Of a DNA stretch of 64,000 bases, positions 52,067 through 61,727 are shown in pieces (the stretch's first letter is position 1; every line of letters begins with the position of its first letter). The stretch is from Candidatus Bathyarchaeota archaeon A05DMB-5 (GTDB lineage Archaea; Thermoproteota; Bathyarchaeia; Bathyarchaeales; Bathycorpusculaceae). Location: contig JABFQP010000001.1 in assembly GCA_019685655.1 (NCBI GenBank), positions 248,001 to 312,000 of the forward strand, read 5' to 3'. The notes beneath the pieces are model-generated. The model ran no database searches and was not told where the DNA came from. It saw nothing but the letters and a program-made list of their open reading frames with translations. The position numbers and the translations under genes were made by a program.

Positions 52067-53188
52067 ATGCCACAAAAAACCACAATCTCCCTAATCAAAT
52101 GTGACGTGGGCTCACTAGCTGGTCACCACATCGTTCCTAAACCCCTTCTCAACATCGCAGAAAAAAACCTCAAAAAAGCAAAAGAAGAAGGCTTGATAAA
52201 CAGTTACTACGTATTCAACGTTGGAGACGACCTACAACTACTCATGGTACACGAAAACGGAGAAGCAAACACAAACATCCACAAACTCGCTTGGGACACA
52301 TTCCAAGAAACCGCAAATAAAGCATTAGAACTGAAACTTTACGGTGCTGGGCAAGACCTCCTCAAAACAGCCTTCAGCGGAAACATCCGCGGGATGGGTC
52401 CAGGCTTTGCAGAAATGGAAATAGAAGAAAGAGGTTCAGACCCGATCGTGGTATTAGCAGCAGACAAAACTTCAGGTGGAGCATTCAACTATCCACTTTT
52501 CCGCATATTCGCCGACCCAATGAACACTGCTGGACTAGTAATCGACCCAAACATGAATGGCGGCTTCAAATTCGAAGTGTTAGACACCATAGAAAACACA
52601 AAAGTCGCACTAAAATGCCCAGAAGAAATGTACGAATTAATCGCCCTAATAGGAACAGTACAACGATACATGATTTCACGTGTTTGGCGAGCCAGAGACA
52701 ACCTAATATGCGCTGTAGGCAGCGTAACCAGACTTTCGCAAATAGCAGGCAAATACATCGGAAAAGACGACCCAGTCATGGTCATACGCGCACAACATGG
52801 ATTACCAGCAGTAGGCGAAATACTTGTGCCCTTCATGCACAGCTACCTCGTTGAAGGATGGATGCGCGGAAGCCATTGGGGACCCATAATGCCAGTGGGA
52901 CTGAAAGACGCCAAATGCACAGCTTTTGACGGACCGCCAAGAATCGTTGCATTGGGCTTTCAAATCGCGAACGGTAAAATTGCAAGCGACGACAACGGAA
53001 AACCCATGATTGCGGACCTATTCGACGACGTTGCATTTGCCCTAGCAAGACGTGAAGCATTAGAGTATGCAGCTATGCTTAGGCGCATGGGAGAATTTGA
53101 ACCAGCACGTTTAGGTCCCGAAGAAATGGAATACACAACTTTACAGCAAACTCTAGAAAAACTCAAGGAACGCTTCGAATCAGCTTAG
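52067..53188 (+). CDS. fbp: Fructose-1,6-bisphosphate aldolase/phosphatase
   Basis: The bifunctional gluconeogenic enzyme of archaea: it condenses the triose phosphates and removes the C1 phosphate. The N-terminal ISLIKCDVGSLAGHH, VVLAADKTSGGAFNYPLFRIF and HMHS-type metal residues, and RGSHWGPIMPVG are typical. Length 373 is normal. ATG 52067 follows GGTG. Confidence 0.96.
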   Translation: MPQKTTISLIKCDVGSLAGHHIVPKPLLNIAEKNLKKAKEEGLINSYYVFNVGDDLQLLMVHENGEANTNIHKLAWDTFQETANKALELKLYGAGQDLLKTAFSGNIRGMGPGFAEMEIEERGSDPIVVLAADKTSGGAFNYPLFRIFADPMNTAGLVIDPNMNGGFKFEVLDTIENTKVALKCPEEMYELIALIGTVQRYMISRVWRARDNLICAVGSVTRLSQIAGKYIGKDDPVMVIRAQHGLPAVGEILVPFMHSYLVEGWMRGSHWGPIMPVGLKDAKCTAFDGPPRIVALGFQIANGKIASDDNGKPMIADLFDDVAFALARREALEYAAMLRRMGEFEPARLGPEEMEYTTLQQTLEKLKERFESA

Positions 53189-53201
53189 AACTTACAAAGA
53201 A

Positions 53202-53765
53202 TTAGTTGATTGCAGCCGCTTTTTTCCTTATCCTAGCTAACTCTTCGCATCGATTTTTCACAATTTCGTAAAGCTTCTGGCGTAGTTCTTCTCCAAAAAA
53301 TTTGTGCTCTTTTATGAGCAAGGTCTTTCGTGCCAATTCAATGTCGCCTAGCCCCATAAACCACGCTTCGAAATCTCCACGGTTGACGTGAAATTCTATT
53401 GAAGCCGGGTCAACCTTCACGATTTTGTCGCAGAAGTCTTGAAGACTAGCCGCGTGAATGTTTAAGGGTTTTCCAATGTCAACGTAAAAGTGAAATGATC
53501 TTTCTATTGGTAGGTAAGTTAGAATTTCTGCAGCTTTTCCGTTATCTATTTCTGGGAAACCAAGCATTTTCTTGCCTTTTTCTGTTAGGACATAAACGCC
53601 TTTTTCTGGCGATTCCAAATATCCCATGCGTGTTAACCCTATCAAGTGCATCATGACTTGACGAAGAGCCAATCCCGTTTCTTTAGCTATTTCATTGGTC
53701 TTTGTGGGTTTGTCAAGCATCCACATGGTTTCAATAATTAACCGTTTAATGGGTGAAATGCTCAT
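53202..53765 (-). CDS. Winged-helix protein with DUF5752 domain
   Basis: The first 70 residues form a winged helix (KPTKTNEIAKETGLALRQVMMHL, LTRMGYLES, GVYVLTEKG). Residues 85-165 match the DUF5752 pattern (AASLQDFCDKIVKVDPASIE, then RGDFEAWFMGLGDIELARK). It is a likely transcription regulator with a sensing domain of unknown ligand. ATG 53765 behind GGAGTG is preferred to the upstream GTG. Convergent with the FBP gene. Confidence 0.85.
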   Translation of the reverse strand: MSISPIKRLIIETMWMLDKPTKTNEIAKETGLALRQVMMHLIGLTRMGYLESPEKGVYVLTEKGKKMLGFPEIDNGKAAEILTYLPIERSFHFYVDIGKPLNIHAASLQDFCDKIVKVDPASIEFHVNRGDFEAWFMGLGDIELARKTLLIKEHKFFGEELRQKLYEIVKNRCEELARIRKKAAAIN

Positions 53766-53929
53766 TTCGTTGCACTCCACTTAATATGTTTATATGTGCC
53801 TTATAGACTTTTCAAATTTTTCCCTACCCTTTATTGCTTGAACTCGTTGTTCTGCGTTGATTTGCAAGCAACTCTTTAAACAACAATTCAAAATTATTAG
53901 ACTGTGGACAAAGAAGTGCGAGGAAATAA

Positions 53930-54565
53930 ATGTTGACAGAATGGAATGAGATATTGCGTGAAGAATGGTATAGTCGAGAAGAACCTGACGAAATTGTTGT
54001 TAATTTTGCAAATTCGCTCAAAAAGAAAAGACAAGTAATACGAGTATTAGATTTAGGATGTGGCGCAGGAAGACATCTAGTTTTTCTGTCAAAACAAAGA
54101 TTTGAAGCTCACGGCGTAGACGTTTCGGAAACAGGCTTAACCTTAACTAAAGAAAAATTGAGAAGACAAAATTTAGAAGTTTACCTTGCAAAGTGTGATA
54201 TGAAAAATCTGCCTCATGTAAACTCATGCTTTGACGCGGTAGTTTGCCTTCATACTATTTATCACCAAAGACTAGAGGGCATTCAAAAAACAATATTTGA
54301 AATTCAAAGAATATTGCGGCAAGAAGGATTATTGTTGATAAATTTTCTTTCTAAAAGGACTTATAGTTATGGAAAAGGCATTGAAATTGAAGAAAATACG
54401 TTTACAGAGCAGAGTGGTGTCGAAGCGGGTGTTCTTCACCATTTCACTGACGAAAAAGAAATACGATATCTTTTCAAAAACTTCAAAATTCTTAACTTGC
54501 AATTAGTCGAGAAAACAGTTGAAGGCAAACTTCGCAGCCGCTGGATACTAACAGCAAAGACATAA
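53930..54565 (+). CDS. Class I SAM-dependent methyltransferase
   Basis: The SAM-binding motif VLDLGCGAGRHLVFL lies near residue 40, followed by GVDVSETGL and DAVVCLHTIYH. Length 211. No special substrate domain is present, so the target may be a small molecule. It precedes the GT4 glycosyltransferase gene by 130 bases. Confidence 0.85.
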   Translation: MLTEWNEILREEWYSREEPDEIVVNFANSLKKKRQVIRVLDLGCGAGRHLVFLSKQRFEAHGVDVSETGLTLTKEKLRRQNLEVYLAKCDMKNLPHVNSCFDAVVCLHTIYHQRLEGIQKTIFEIQRILRQEGLLLINFLSKRTYSYGKGIEIEENTFTEQSGVEAGVLHHFTDEKEIRYLFKNFKILNLQLVEKTVEGKLRSRWILTAKT

Positions 54566-54694
54566 GCATCCAGATTTGTAATCAAGGTATTATTGATGTG
54601 TCAAGCTTAAAGCAAACATCAGCATCTAGGAAAGTAAATAAGCAATGCCCTCATTAAGCAATACCTTACTATCAAGATAAAAGAGGACCATAAA

Positions 54695-55945
54695 ATGAAA
54701 ATGGCTGTGCTTGTATACGAGTACCCGCCAAAAATCGTTGGCGGTTTAGGAACATACGCCGCTGAAATTACGCGAAAGTTTGTCTTAATGGACCATGACG
54801 TGACAGTCTTCACAATGAATGACGATGTTGGCAGCTTACCGACCAGAGAGATTTGGAGAGGCATAGAAATCCACCGTCCATTACACATCGACATATCTGA
54901 TTCACTGCCAGACGTGCTTGCGGAAGACGTTAGAAAATGGGGTAGAGGAATTCAGCTTTTCTCAAAGATTCTTGTTTACAATTATCTAAGCGCGTCAAAA
55001 CTCGTGAATGAACTAATCAAAAAGGAGAACTTCAAATACGACATTGTAATAGCTCACGACTGGCTTTCAGCAATAAGCGGAATAACTGTAAAAAAAGAAG
55101 CAGGATTACCATTCGCATTCCACGTTCACTCCACAGAAAAAGGAAGAACACTTGGAAACGGCTCAGAAGTTGTAAGCAACATTGAGCTTCGCGGCGCTAA
55201 AGCTGCCGACCTTATTGTGACGGTTTCATACGCGATGAAAGAGGAGCTCATGAAACTAGGCTTTCCAAAAGACAAAATCCACGTATGCTACAATGGCGTT
55301 GACCCTCAAAAATACAATCCAGAAACTGTTAGCGCTGAAGAAGCAAAAAGAATACGGAATTTTTATAGTATAAAAGATGACGAATTAATGATTCTTTTTG
55401 TCGGAAGACTTGTAGGCGTCAAAGGCGTTGACAAACTGATAATGGCTATGCCACACGTTCTGCAGAAAAATCCCAAAGCAAAACTGGTCATTTTAGGAGT
55501 TGGCGATTTACAAGATTACCTGGTCAATTTGGTCAGAACCATGAGACTGCAAGATTCAGTCAAACTAAACTTTAACTTTGTTTCCGAAGAAGAACGCATT
55601 CTACACTATGCAGCATGCGACATGGCAGTTTTTCCAAGCCTTTACGAACCTTTCGGAATAGTTGCTCTTGAAGCAATGAGCATGGAACGCCCAGTAGTCG
55701 TAGGCGCCGCTGGAGTTAGCGGAATGCGCGAAATAGTTGTCTGCTGCGGCGAGGAACAATGCGGTTTCCACGTCGACCCTAACAATCCATCAGACATTGC
55801 GTGGGGCATAAACAGCACTTTAGAAAATCAAGATAAAAGAAAATGGCTAGGGAAAAACGGCAGAAAAAGAGTTTTAGAAGAGTTCACATGGGACAAAATC
55901 GCCGAGAAAACCGTGGAAGCTTACGAGAAAATAATTAAACGTTAA
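54695..55945 (+). CDS. GT4-family glycosyltransferase
   Basis: A retaining glycosyltransferase of the GT4/glycogen synthase kind. N-terminal: VYEYPPKIVGGLGTYAAEI; donor site: LFVGRLVGVKGVDKLI and the E-x7-E motif in SLYEPFGIVALEAMSME. 416 residues, no membrane anchor. It could build glycogen or another glycan in the cytoplasm. Co-transcription with the next gene (19 bases) is likely. Start ATG behind GAGG. Confidence 0.9.
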   Translation: MKMAVLVYEYPPKIVGGLGTYAAEITRKFVLMDHDVTVFTMNDDVGSLPTREIWRGIEIHRPLHIDISDSLPDVLAEDVRKWGRGIQLFSKILVYNYLSASKLVNELIKKENFKYDIVIAHDWLSAISGITVKKEAGLPFAFHVHSTEKGRTLGNGSEVVSNIELRGAKAADLIVTVSYAMKEELMKLGFPKDKIHVCYNGVDPQKYNPETVSAEEAKRIRNFYSIKDDELMILFVGRLVGVKGVDKLIMAMPHVLQKNPKAKLVILGVGDLQDYLVNLVRTMRLQDSVKLNFNFVSEEERILHYAACDMAVFPSLYEPFGIVALEAMSMERPVVVGAAGVSGMREIVVCCGEEQCGFHVDPNNPSDIAWGINSTLENQDKRKWLGKNGRKRVLEEFTWDKIAEKTVEAYEKIIKR

Positions 55946-55964
55946 AATTTTTATTGGTGCTACT

Positions 55965-56588
55965 TTGGACGCTGGCGGCCTTCACTTAAGGAAAAAAGTT
56001 GCAAGAGAAGCTGCAACTCTCCTTTACTCGGGAATCGAAAAAGAATACAAGCAAGCTAAGCTGAAAGCTGCAAAAACTTTTGGTGTCCACTTTGTTCCAA
56101 CCAACTTTGAAGTAGCATTGGAGCTTGACAAAATAGCGGAAGAAAAAGAAGGATTAGCAAGACAAGAACGGCTGATTAGAATGCGGACAGAAGCCTTGAA
56201 ACTTATGAAGATTCTAGAAGAACACGGTCCTAAACTTGTTGGAAGTGTGTGGCGCGGAACCATCCATCACGAAAGCGATATAGACATAACTGTTTACCAT
56301 AATGAGCCGAATGATATCATAGAGATTCTGAAAAGAAATGGCTTCCATATCTTACAAACTGAATGGATGGCTGTAACAAAAAAGGGACAAAAGAAAACCT
56401 CATTTCACATACATTTAGAATCTCCGACAAAAGAAAAAATCGAAATCATCGTTCGAAATCCAGAAGAAACTCAGCTTAAGGAAAAATGTGAGATATATGG
56501 TGACGAGGTTACTGGGCTCCATGTGCGTAAATTAGAGAAACTACTTAAAGAGAACCCTCTGCAAAGATTCATTCCTTTTCTAGACTGA
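55965..56588 (+). CDS. Nucleotidyltransferase-fold protein
   Basis: The helical N-terminal part (residues 1-80) precedes a Pol-beta-type nucleotidyltransferase core with GSVWRGTIHHESDIDITVY, containing the GS and DxD metal motif. A third acidic residue may lie around EIIVRN. The partner substrate is unknown. TTG 55965 is the start. It lies between the GT4 gene and the DUF2095 gene on the same strand. Confidence 0.8.
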   Translation: MDAGGLHLRKKVAREAATLLYSGIEKEYKQAKLKAAKTFGVHFVPTNFEVALELDKIAEEKEGLARQERLIRMRTEALKLMKILEEHGPKLVGSVWRGTIHHESDIDITVYHNEPNDIIEILKRNGFHILQTEWMAVTKKGQKKTSFHIHLESPTKEKIEIIVRNPEETQLKEKCEIYGDEVTGLHVRKLEKLLKENPLQRFIPFLD

Positions 56589-56635
56589 GGAGACTTAAAT
56601 ACAAGGCATATCATAAGATAAATTAAGGTGCAAAC

Positions 56636-56980
56636 TTGGAATTTGACAAAGAACGATTCAAAAGAATGTTTCCTAACTTAGCCAAGGAAATGGAAATCGA
56701 TGACCATAAAGTTTCAATAAATTCTGTGCGAACAGACACACAGACAGGCGAGAAAGCATCGTCTGGAAGGTTCGTTCATTACATGCCTGATGTAATAGAC
56801 TTTATTCGGCGGTGCGACACCGAGAAGCAAGCGGAAGAAATAATAGCATACCTGGAAAAGAGAGGCGAAATAAGTAAGCACTATGCTAGGAAGCTTAGGA
56901 AACAGCTTAGAGAGAACGGCGTAAGAAGTTTTGGTTCAAAAAAGGAAGAGAATTACTACTTTAAACATGGCGAACTCTAG
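56636..56980 (+). CDS. DUF2095-family protein
   Basis: The 114-residue protein, starting at TTG behind GGTG, has the family pattern FKRMFPNLAKEME, YMPDVIDFIRRCDT and EEIIAYLEKRGEIS, with a basic helical end. Function unknown; widespread in archaea. It follows the nucleotidyltransferase gene by 47 bases. Confidence 0.88.
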   Translation: MEFDKERFKRMFPNLAKEMEIDDHKVSINSVRTDTQTGEKASSGRFVHYMPDVIDFIRRCDTEKQAEEIIAYLEKRGEISKHYARKLRKQLRENGVRSFGSKKEENYYFKHGEL

Positions 56981-57100
56981 TAACATAAGTTTTGTAATTT
57001 TCTGGCGAAATTTGTTTAAACGTTCATTGCGTTTTTCAATTGTTTTCTTTATAAAAATGGGTAAGTATATACGCAACCAAAGCGGGTAATTCTAAAAGTA

Positions 57101-57133
57101 AATAAATAGGCTCATCAATAAATAGGAAGCCTA
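57101..57133 (+). promoter_or_regulatory. Repeat and hairpin in the leader of the coiled-coil membrane protein
   Basis: AATAAATAGG occurs twice (57101-57110 and 57117-57126). TAGGCT (57107-57112) and AGCCTA (57128-57133) can form a six-pair stem. A TATA box (about 57046-57056, TTTATAAAA) upstream would put both in the 5' leader. They could be regulator sites or an RNA structure; the evidence is limited to the pattern. Confidence 0.35.
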
Positions 57134-57163
57134 AAAATCTAGAAACCAAGCGGAGGAAACCAC

Positions 57164-58948
57164 TTGAGAAAAACAGCCTTAGTATGCATCGGTTTTTCAG
57201 TTGCTATGCTGATTCTTATCTCAGTATCGTTTAACATTAAAACGGTTGAAGCAGCAGATAATGCAAATTATCACATAGATCATGTTGATCATGCTATAGA
57301 AGTTATGCGTAACGGCTACATACTCATAAATGACACTATACGGATAGTTGGCAACGCATCTGCTGGAACACCCCTTGACAGTTTTCGCATTGGTTTTCCA
57401 TACAAATATGGAGCATATGTTCTTCGTTGCGTGGTTTACAACGGTTCTGATATTATAGGCGACGTGAAGCTTGATGTTTCATTAGACAGTCGCATGGGTT
57501 TCTACGCTGTTGAGATAGATTTTTTGCAGTCTTTAGATATAAGTAATGGAGTAGAAAATGTTTTTTCAGTTGGGTTTATACTTTCAAACGATCTTCTCAA
57601 CGCCTCGAGCTCAACAAGATATGTTTTGGACTTTCCAGCATATCCGAGTCTAACAAAAGCCGCTACTAGTTGTAATGTGTCAATGTTCTTTCCAGATAGC
57701 CTAGCGAATATAACAATCACAAAAGACGATGGAGCAGTTAATATGTCTACTTATGAAATTGCGCCTCTTCAAGAGTTTACTGCTATGTCTGCAACCGCAG
57801 ACTTTACATTAACTAGTGATAAACTGCGAGTTTTCAGCGTGAACGAATTAACTCGCGAAGTTACAGTAAACGAGGCTGGCGAAATGAATGGTGCAGACAG
57901 TTATTACATAACAAGCAAAGAACCCCAGACGATAGCAGCAATCGAAATAATTTTGCCTGCTAATGCTTCTGTTATAAGTGCACATGACCAGTTTGGAAGA
58001 ATATTCGCGCAGACACCTACGTTTGTAGGAAGAAAAGGAGTAAACCTTTACAGAATTGCGTTTCCGCTGCCTTTGGAAAGTTACAAGTCTACTAGGTTTA
58101 CTATAAAGTATTCCTTACCAAGTTTATACATCAACGCGTTAGGTGGCTCCAACGGATTCAATGTTACACTTCCATTGTTTATGCAAATGGACTATTACAT
58201 TAAAAGCGCATCAGTAAAAGTGAGTTTGCCTGAAGGTGCACGAATACTAAACCTTGAGGGTATCATAGCTACTAACGCTTATAGTTTGACAAGAAACATT
58301 TTTCAAGAATCATTAACAATCAATCGTCAAGGTGTTGGCTGTCTTGAAGATCTTTATCCTGCACAAAATATTCTGCAAATATCCTACGAGTATAACCCTT
58401 TGTGGTTATCTTTTCGTCCCACATTGTGGGTATTGGCTCTGTCTGTTATTGGATGTGCGATTGCTGTTGTTTGGAGAAGACCTAAAGCCCCAGTTATAGC
58501 TGCTGCTCCTGCAATAGCCGTAAAGCTGCGTTCAGAAGACATCAAAACTTTCATAGATACTTATGAAGATAAGCGAAAAACGATTTTAGAAATTGATAAT
58601 CTTGAGGTTTTGGTAAAGAAGGGAAAAATTCCGAGACGCAGATACAAAGTGCGGAGAAAAACTTTGGAGATGCACCTTGATACTTTGGCTAGAAGTTTGG
58701 CTGAAATTAAAGAGAAGATGCGTGCTTTTGGTGGCAAGTTTTCTGATTTGATGCGGCAACTTGAAATTGCAGAAACTGAAATTAACGAGGTTGAAGCTAA
58801 TATCAAAAGCATTGAAGCTCGTCACAGCCGTGGAGAACTTTCGTTGGAAGCGTATCGGAAACTTCTCGCAGATTATCAACGTAGAAAGGAAGCTGCGAAC
58901 ACAACTATTAGCGGAATTCTATTAAGGCTTCGTGAAGAACTTCGTTAA
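57164..58948 (+). CDS. Large membrane-anchored protein with cytoplasmic coiled coil
   Basis: The 594-residue protein starts at TTG behind CGGAGG. Residues 1-30 are a signal peptide or first anchor (ALVCIGFSVAMLILISVSF). About 380 residues of extracellular beta-rich domain follow with many possible N-glycosylation sites. One transmembrane helix (TLWVLALSVIGCAIAVVW) near residue 425 is followed by a charged, coiled-coil cytoplasmic tail of about 140 residues. No family is recognised; a surface protein coupled to an inner scaffold is a guess. Confidence 0.7.
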   Translation: MRKTALVCIGFSVAMLILISVSFNIKTVEAADNANYHIDHVDHAIEVMRNGYILINDTIRIVGNASAGTPLDSFRIGFPYKYGAYVLRCVVYNGSDIIGDVKLDVSLDSRMGFYAVEIDFLQSLDISNGVENVFSVGFILSNDLLNASSSTRYVLDFPAYPSLTKAATSCNVSMFFPDSLANITITKDDGAVNMSTYEIAPLQEFTAMSATADFTLTSDKLRVFSVNELTREVTVNEAGEMNGADSYYITSKEPQTIAAIEIILPANASVISAHDQFGRIFAQTPTFVGRKGVNLYRIAFPLPLESYKSTRFTIKYSLPSLYINALGGSNGFNVTLPLFMQMDYYIKSASVKVSLPEGARILNLEGIIATNAYSLTRNIFQESLTINRQGVGCLEDLYPAQNILQISYEYNPLWLSFRPTLWVLALSVIGCAIAVVWRRPKAPVIAAAPAIAVKLRSEDIKTFIDTYEDKRKTILEIDNLEVLVKKGKIPRRRYKVRRKTLEMHLDTLARSLAEIKEKMRAFGGKFSDLMRQLEIAETEINEVEANIKSIEARHSRGELSLEAYRKLLADYQRRKEAANTTISGILLRLREELR

Positions 58949-59014
58949 TGAACCTAAACACTTTTATTTTACTGCTTAGAATTCAATGAAAATCTAAAAA
59001 GAGAGGAATCAGAA

Positions 59015-59197
59015 ATGGTGAAAATAATGGTTGACAACCATAAATGTACTGGATGCGGCACATGCGTTGAAACTTGCCCTGTGGGCGTTTACGAAGTCAA
59101 AGATGGAAAATCAGTTCCAGTAAAACCCGAGGAATGCTTGGTCTGCAGAGCATGCGAGGTTCAATGTCCAGAAAGTGCAATTCAAGTTATTGAGTAA
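59015..59197 (+). CDS. Ferredoxin, 2[4Fe-4S]
   Basis: A 60-residue ferredoxin with two cluster motifs, CTGCGTCVETCP and CLVCRACEVQCP. It carries single electrons to reductases or dehydrogenases in the cytoplasm. It is a short separate gene; no partner enzyme lies beside it. Confidence 0.95.
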   Translation: MVKIMVDNHKCTGCGTCVETCPVGVYEVKDGKSVPVKPEECLVCRACEVQCPESAIQVIE

Positions 59198-59221
59198 CTA
59201 AAGCTGTTTGAATTCAAACCT

Positions 59222-60283
59222 TTAATCCAGCTTCCAGAAATTCCTTTGAACTTCTTTGGCTTCTCTTATTATTTTCTCTCCTTGTTTTCTCACACGGTTA
59301 CTGACCGTTAGCAGCTTATCATTCACAGCGTATTTGGTTCCGCTCATTTTCGCAATGGCTAAGGTGGCAATTTTACCCACAAACTTTCCATAACCACCCT
59401 CTAAAACACAAACAAGCTTTCCATCACACATTTCTGACGCCAAATCCACTATTAGCTTATAAGTTTCTTGATAGGACAAGAGCGAAAGCGAAAGATTTCC
59501 CACAGGGTCTGTGTAATGCCCATCTAATCCAGCAGATACTAACATGAATTGGGGCTTGTACTGGCGTATTATAGGCGCTACGATTTCTTTTAGAGCCCTT
59601 ATATATACTTGGTCGCTCGTTTGGAAGGGAAGCGGAATGTTTACGTTGCAGCCTAAGCCTGCGTCTTCTCCAACTTCGTTTATGAATCCTACTCCTGGAA
59701 AACTGCGCGGGTCTTGGTGTAGGCTTATGTATATGACTTGGTTGATTTCGTAGAAGGTTTCTTGTGTGCCGTTGCCATGATGCGCGTCTATGTCCAATAT
59801 GAGAATCCTGTCTAATTTGAATTTTTTAAGTAAGTGTTTAGCGGCTATGGCGACGTTGTTGAAAATACAGAAACCCATTGCGTGAAAGCGTCCAGCGTGG
59901 TGTCCCGGAGGACGTACCAAGGCAAACGCGTTTTCAAACCTCTTTTCCATCACAAGGTTGACAGCCGTTAATGCGCCACCAACTGCGTAAAGGGCAACAT
60001 CAAAACTCTTTGCAGATGCAACTGTATCGCCTGAATCTAGAGCTCCTCCTCCAGCCTTGCAAACCGCTTCAACAAGTTTAACGTAATCTGCATCGTGAAC
60101 AAGCTGCACATCTGCAACGCGAGCTTTTTCGGGTTCTACAAACTGCCAGTTTTTGCACTTTGAAAGTTTTCCTTTCTTTAGTTCGTTGATTATTGCTCCT
60201 AAACGTTTTGCGGATTCCGGGTGTCCAACGCCTGGGTTGTGCTGATAGTATATGGGTGAAAAAACGACTGCTGTTTTGCCCAT
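59222..60283 (-). CDS. HDAC-family amidohydrolase (copy 2)
   Basis: A 353-residue zinc amidohydrolase: RPPGHHAGRFHAMGFC, LDIDAHHGNGTQE, SAGLDGHYTDPVGN and LEGGYGKFVG. Copy 1 at 49.3 kb is shorter and lacks this copy's GFC-adjacent sequence. Acetylpolyamine, acetoin-related or acetyl-lysine substrates are all possible. It lies one base after the asparagine-synthetase-like gene on the same strand, likely co-transcribed. Confidence 0.92.
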   Translation of the reverse strand: MGKTAVVFSPIYYQHNPGVGHPESAKRLGAIINELKKGKLSKCKNWQFVEPEKARVADVQLVHDADYVKLVEAVCKAGGGALDSGDTVASAKSFDVALYAVGGALTAVNLVMEKRFENAFALVRPPGHHAGRFHAMGFCIFNNVAIAAKHLLKKFKLDRILILDIDAHHGNGTQETFYEINQVIYISLHQDPRSFPGVGFINEVGEDAGLGCNVNIPLPFQTSDQVYIRALKEIVAPIIRQYKPQFMLVSAGLDGHYTDPVGNLSLSLLSYQETYKLIVDLASEMCDGKLVCVLEGGYGKFVGKIATLAIAKMSGTKYAVNDKLLTVSNRVRKQGEKIIREAKEVQRNFWKLD

Positions 60284-60284
60284 T

Positions 60285-61727
60285 TCATTTCATCTTCTTG
60301 AAGAGTGTGAAGAATGTTTTCTTTACGTAATCTCTCTCGGATAACCCTTCCTTTTTGGCGAGTTTTTTCAGAGTTTTGCTAACGCCAGACGTGTATTGTA
60401 TCGCCTTCTTAGGTTTTTCCACTATTGTTCGTGGAAGACCGAGATTTCTGGCGACTTGCCTCAGAACCAGCTTTCGCATCCCATCGTCTGGTAATTTGAT
60501 TTTCATTTCTAAGGGTAATTCTATGGCAAATTGTGCTATTTGGTAGGTGGCAAAGGGCAAACGTAGTTCTACATTGTGGAAGTTACAGAGTTTAAAGTCT
60601 CTCTCAAAGTTGGTTTCATACATTTTAGTAATATCGTTGAACATTGCTCTATATACCATTTCACTTCCACATGTTGAGTAGTCATCGACGTATCGCTTGT
60701 ATCCACCAAAAAGCTCATCTGCACCTTGACCTGCTAACATTACTTTGAAATTCGCTTTAGCCGCTTTTTCTGCTGCCCAATAAATCGGAATACCTATGCT
60801 TGTTTTTACTGGGTCTGGCTCTTCAATTAGCCAAAGAACTTTTGGAAGCGTTTTCTCAACATCCTTCTCACTGAAAAAGTGAACATGAATTGGTAACACA
60901 AGCTCTTCTGCTGCTTTTTTTGCATGTTCAGTTTCCGGCTGCTCTTCAAGGCTAACATGTATCAAGTGAACATCTGTCGCAATTTTCTTTGCAAGAAACG
61001 CAATTATACTGCTGTCCAATCCTCCTGAAAAAGCCACAGCAACTTCCTTTAGCTCCAAGACTCTTTTCTTTATCGATTGTTGCAGAAACCTTTGCAGTTT
61101 TTTGGCGGCAGCTTGAATTGTTAAGTGCCTCGGTTCCGAATATGCAAGCATTTTAACAGACTTAAATTTGAAACCATGCGCATTGATAAACGCCATGTTT
61201 CCCGGAGGAAAGGAATTGACATTTTTTATTCCTATTCTCCATAATGCTTTGCGTTCAGAAGCTAAACATGTCAAGTTTGCATTTTGACCGTAATAGAGTG
61301 GACGCACGCCCAATATATCTTTGCCAGCAATCAGTTTTTCTTTTTCTGCTATAACAAAAGCGAAGTCGCCTTCCGCCTTCTTGATGCTCTCTTCAGCGGT
61401 TTTTTCGTGGTTTTGTCGCAGTTTTTTAGCAAAGTTTTCTGCTGTAACTGCGTAGAGCCTTCCTTCAAAAACCAACGTTGCATTCTCAAGCTTTATTGGT
61501 TGCGGCTTGTCTGTTGTGAGAATTCTTGAGAAGACATGTCCAATTATTATAGGCGAATCGAAGTCTCGATTTACTAGTGCTCCAACAGACTTTGCTATTT
61601 TCACTTCAGTCGGCGAAGCTATTCCAAAAGTGTCAACGCCTTTGTGTTCCAATACTTTGAGCATGGCAACTACAGTTTCTGCCGCGTTCTCGCCTCTCTT
61701 GTTTAGGACTGCTATTAGTGCACCCAT
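60285..61727 (-). CDS. asnB: Asparagine-synthetase-family protein lacking the N-terminal Cys
   Basis: N-terminal glutaminase-like domain and C-terminal ATP-pyrophosphatase domain (AVAFSGGLDSSIIAFL, GQGADELFGGYKRYVDDY). In normal AsnB the protein starts Met-Cys-Gly; here ATG 61727 gives Met-Gly-Ala-Leu, so the catalytic cysteine is absent from the aligned position. An upstream GTG gives Met-Cys but eight residues too early. It may use ammonia or have another role. Length 480. Confidence 0.82.
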   Translation of the reverse strand: MGALIAVLNKRGENAAETVVAMLKVLEHKGVDTFGIASPTEVKIAKSVGALVNRDFDSPIIIGHVFSRILTTDKPQPIKLENATLVFEGRLYAVTAENFAKKLRQNHEKTAEESIKKAEGDFAFVIAEKEKLIAGKDILGVRPLYYGQNANLTCLASERKALWRIGIKNVNSFPPGNMAFINAHGFKFKSVKMLAYSEPRHLTIQAAAKKLQRFLQQSIKKRVLELKEVAVAFSGGLDSSIIAFLAKKIATDVHLIHVSLEEQPETEHAKKAAEELVLPIHVHFFSEKDVEKTLPKVLWLIEEPDPVKTSIGIPIYWAAEKAAKANFKVMLAGQGADELFGGYKRYVDDYSTCGSEMVYRAMFNDITKMYETNFERDFKLCNFHNVELRLPFATYQIAQFAIELPLEMKIKLPDDGMRKLVLRQVARNLGLPRTIVEKPKKAIQYTSGVSKTLKKLAKKEGLSERDYVKKTFFTLFKKMK

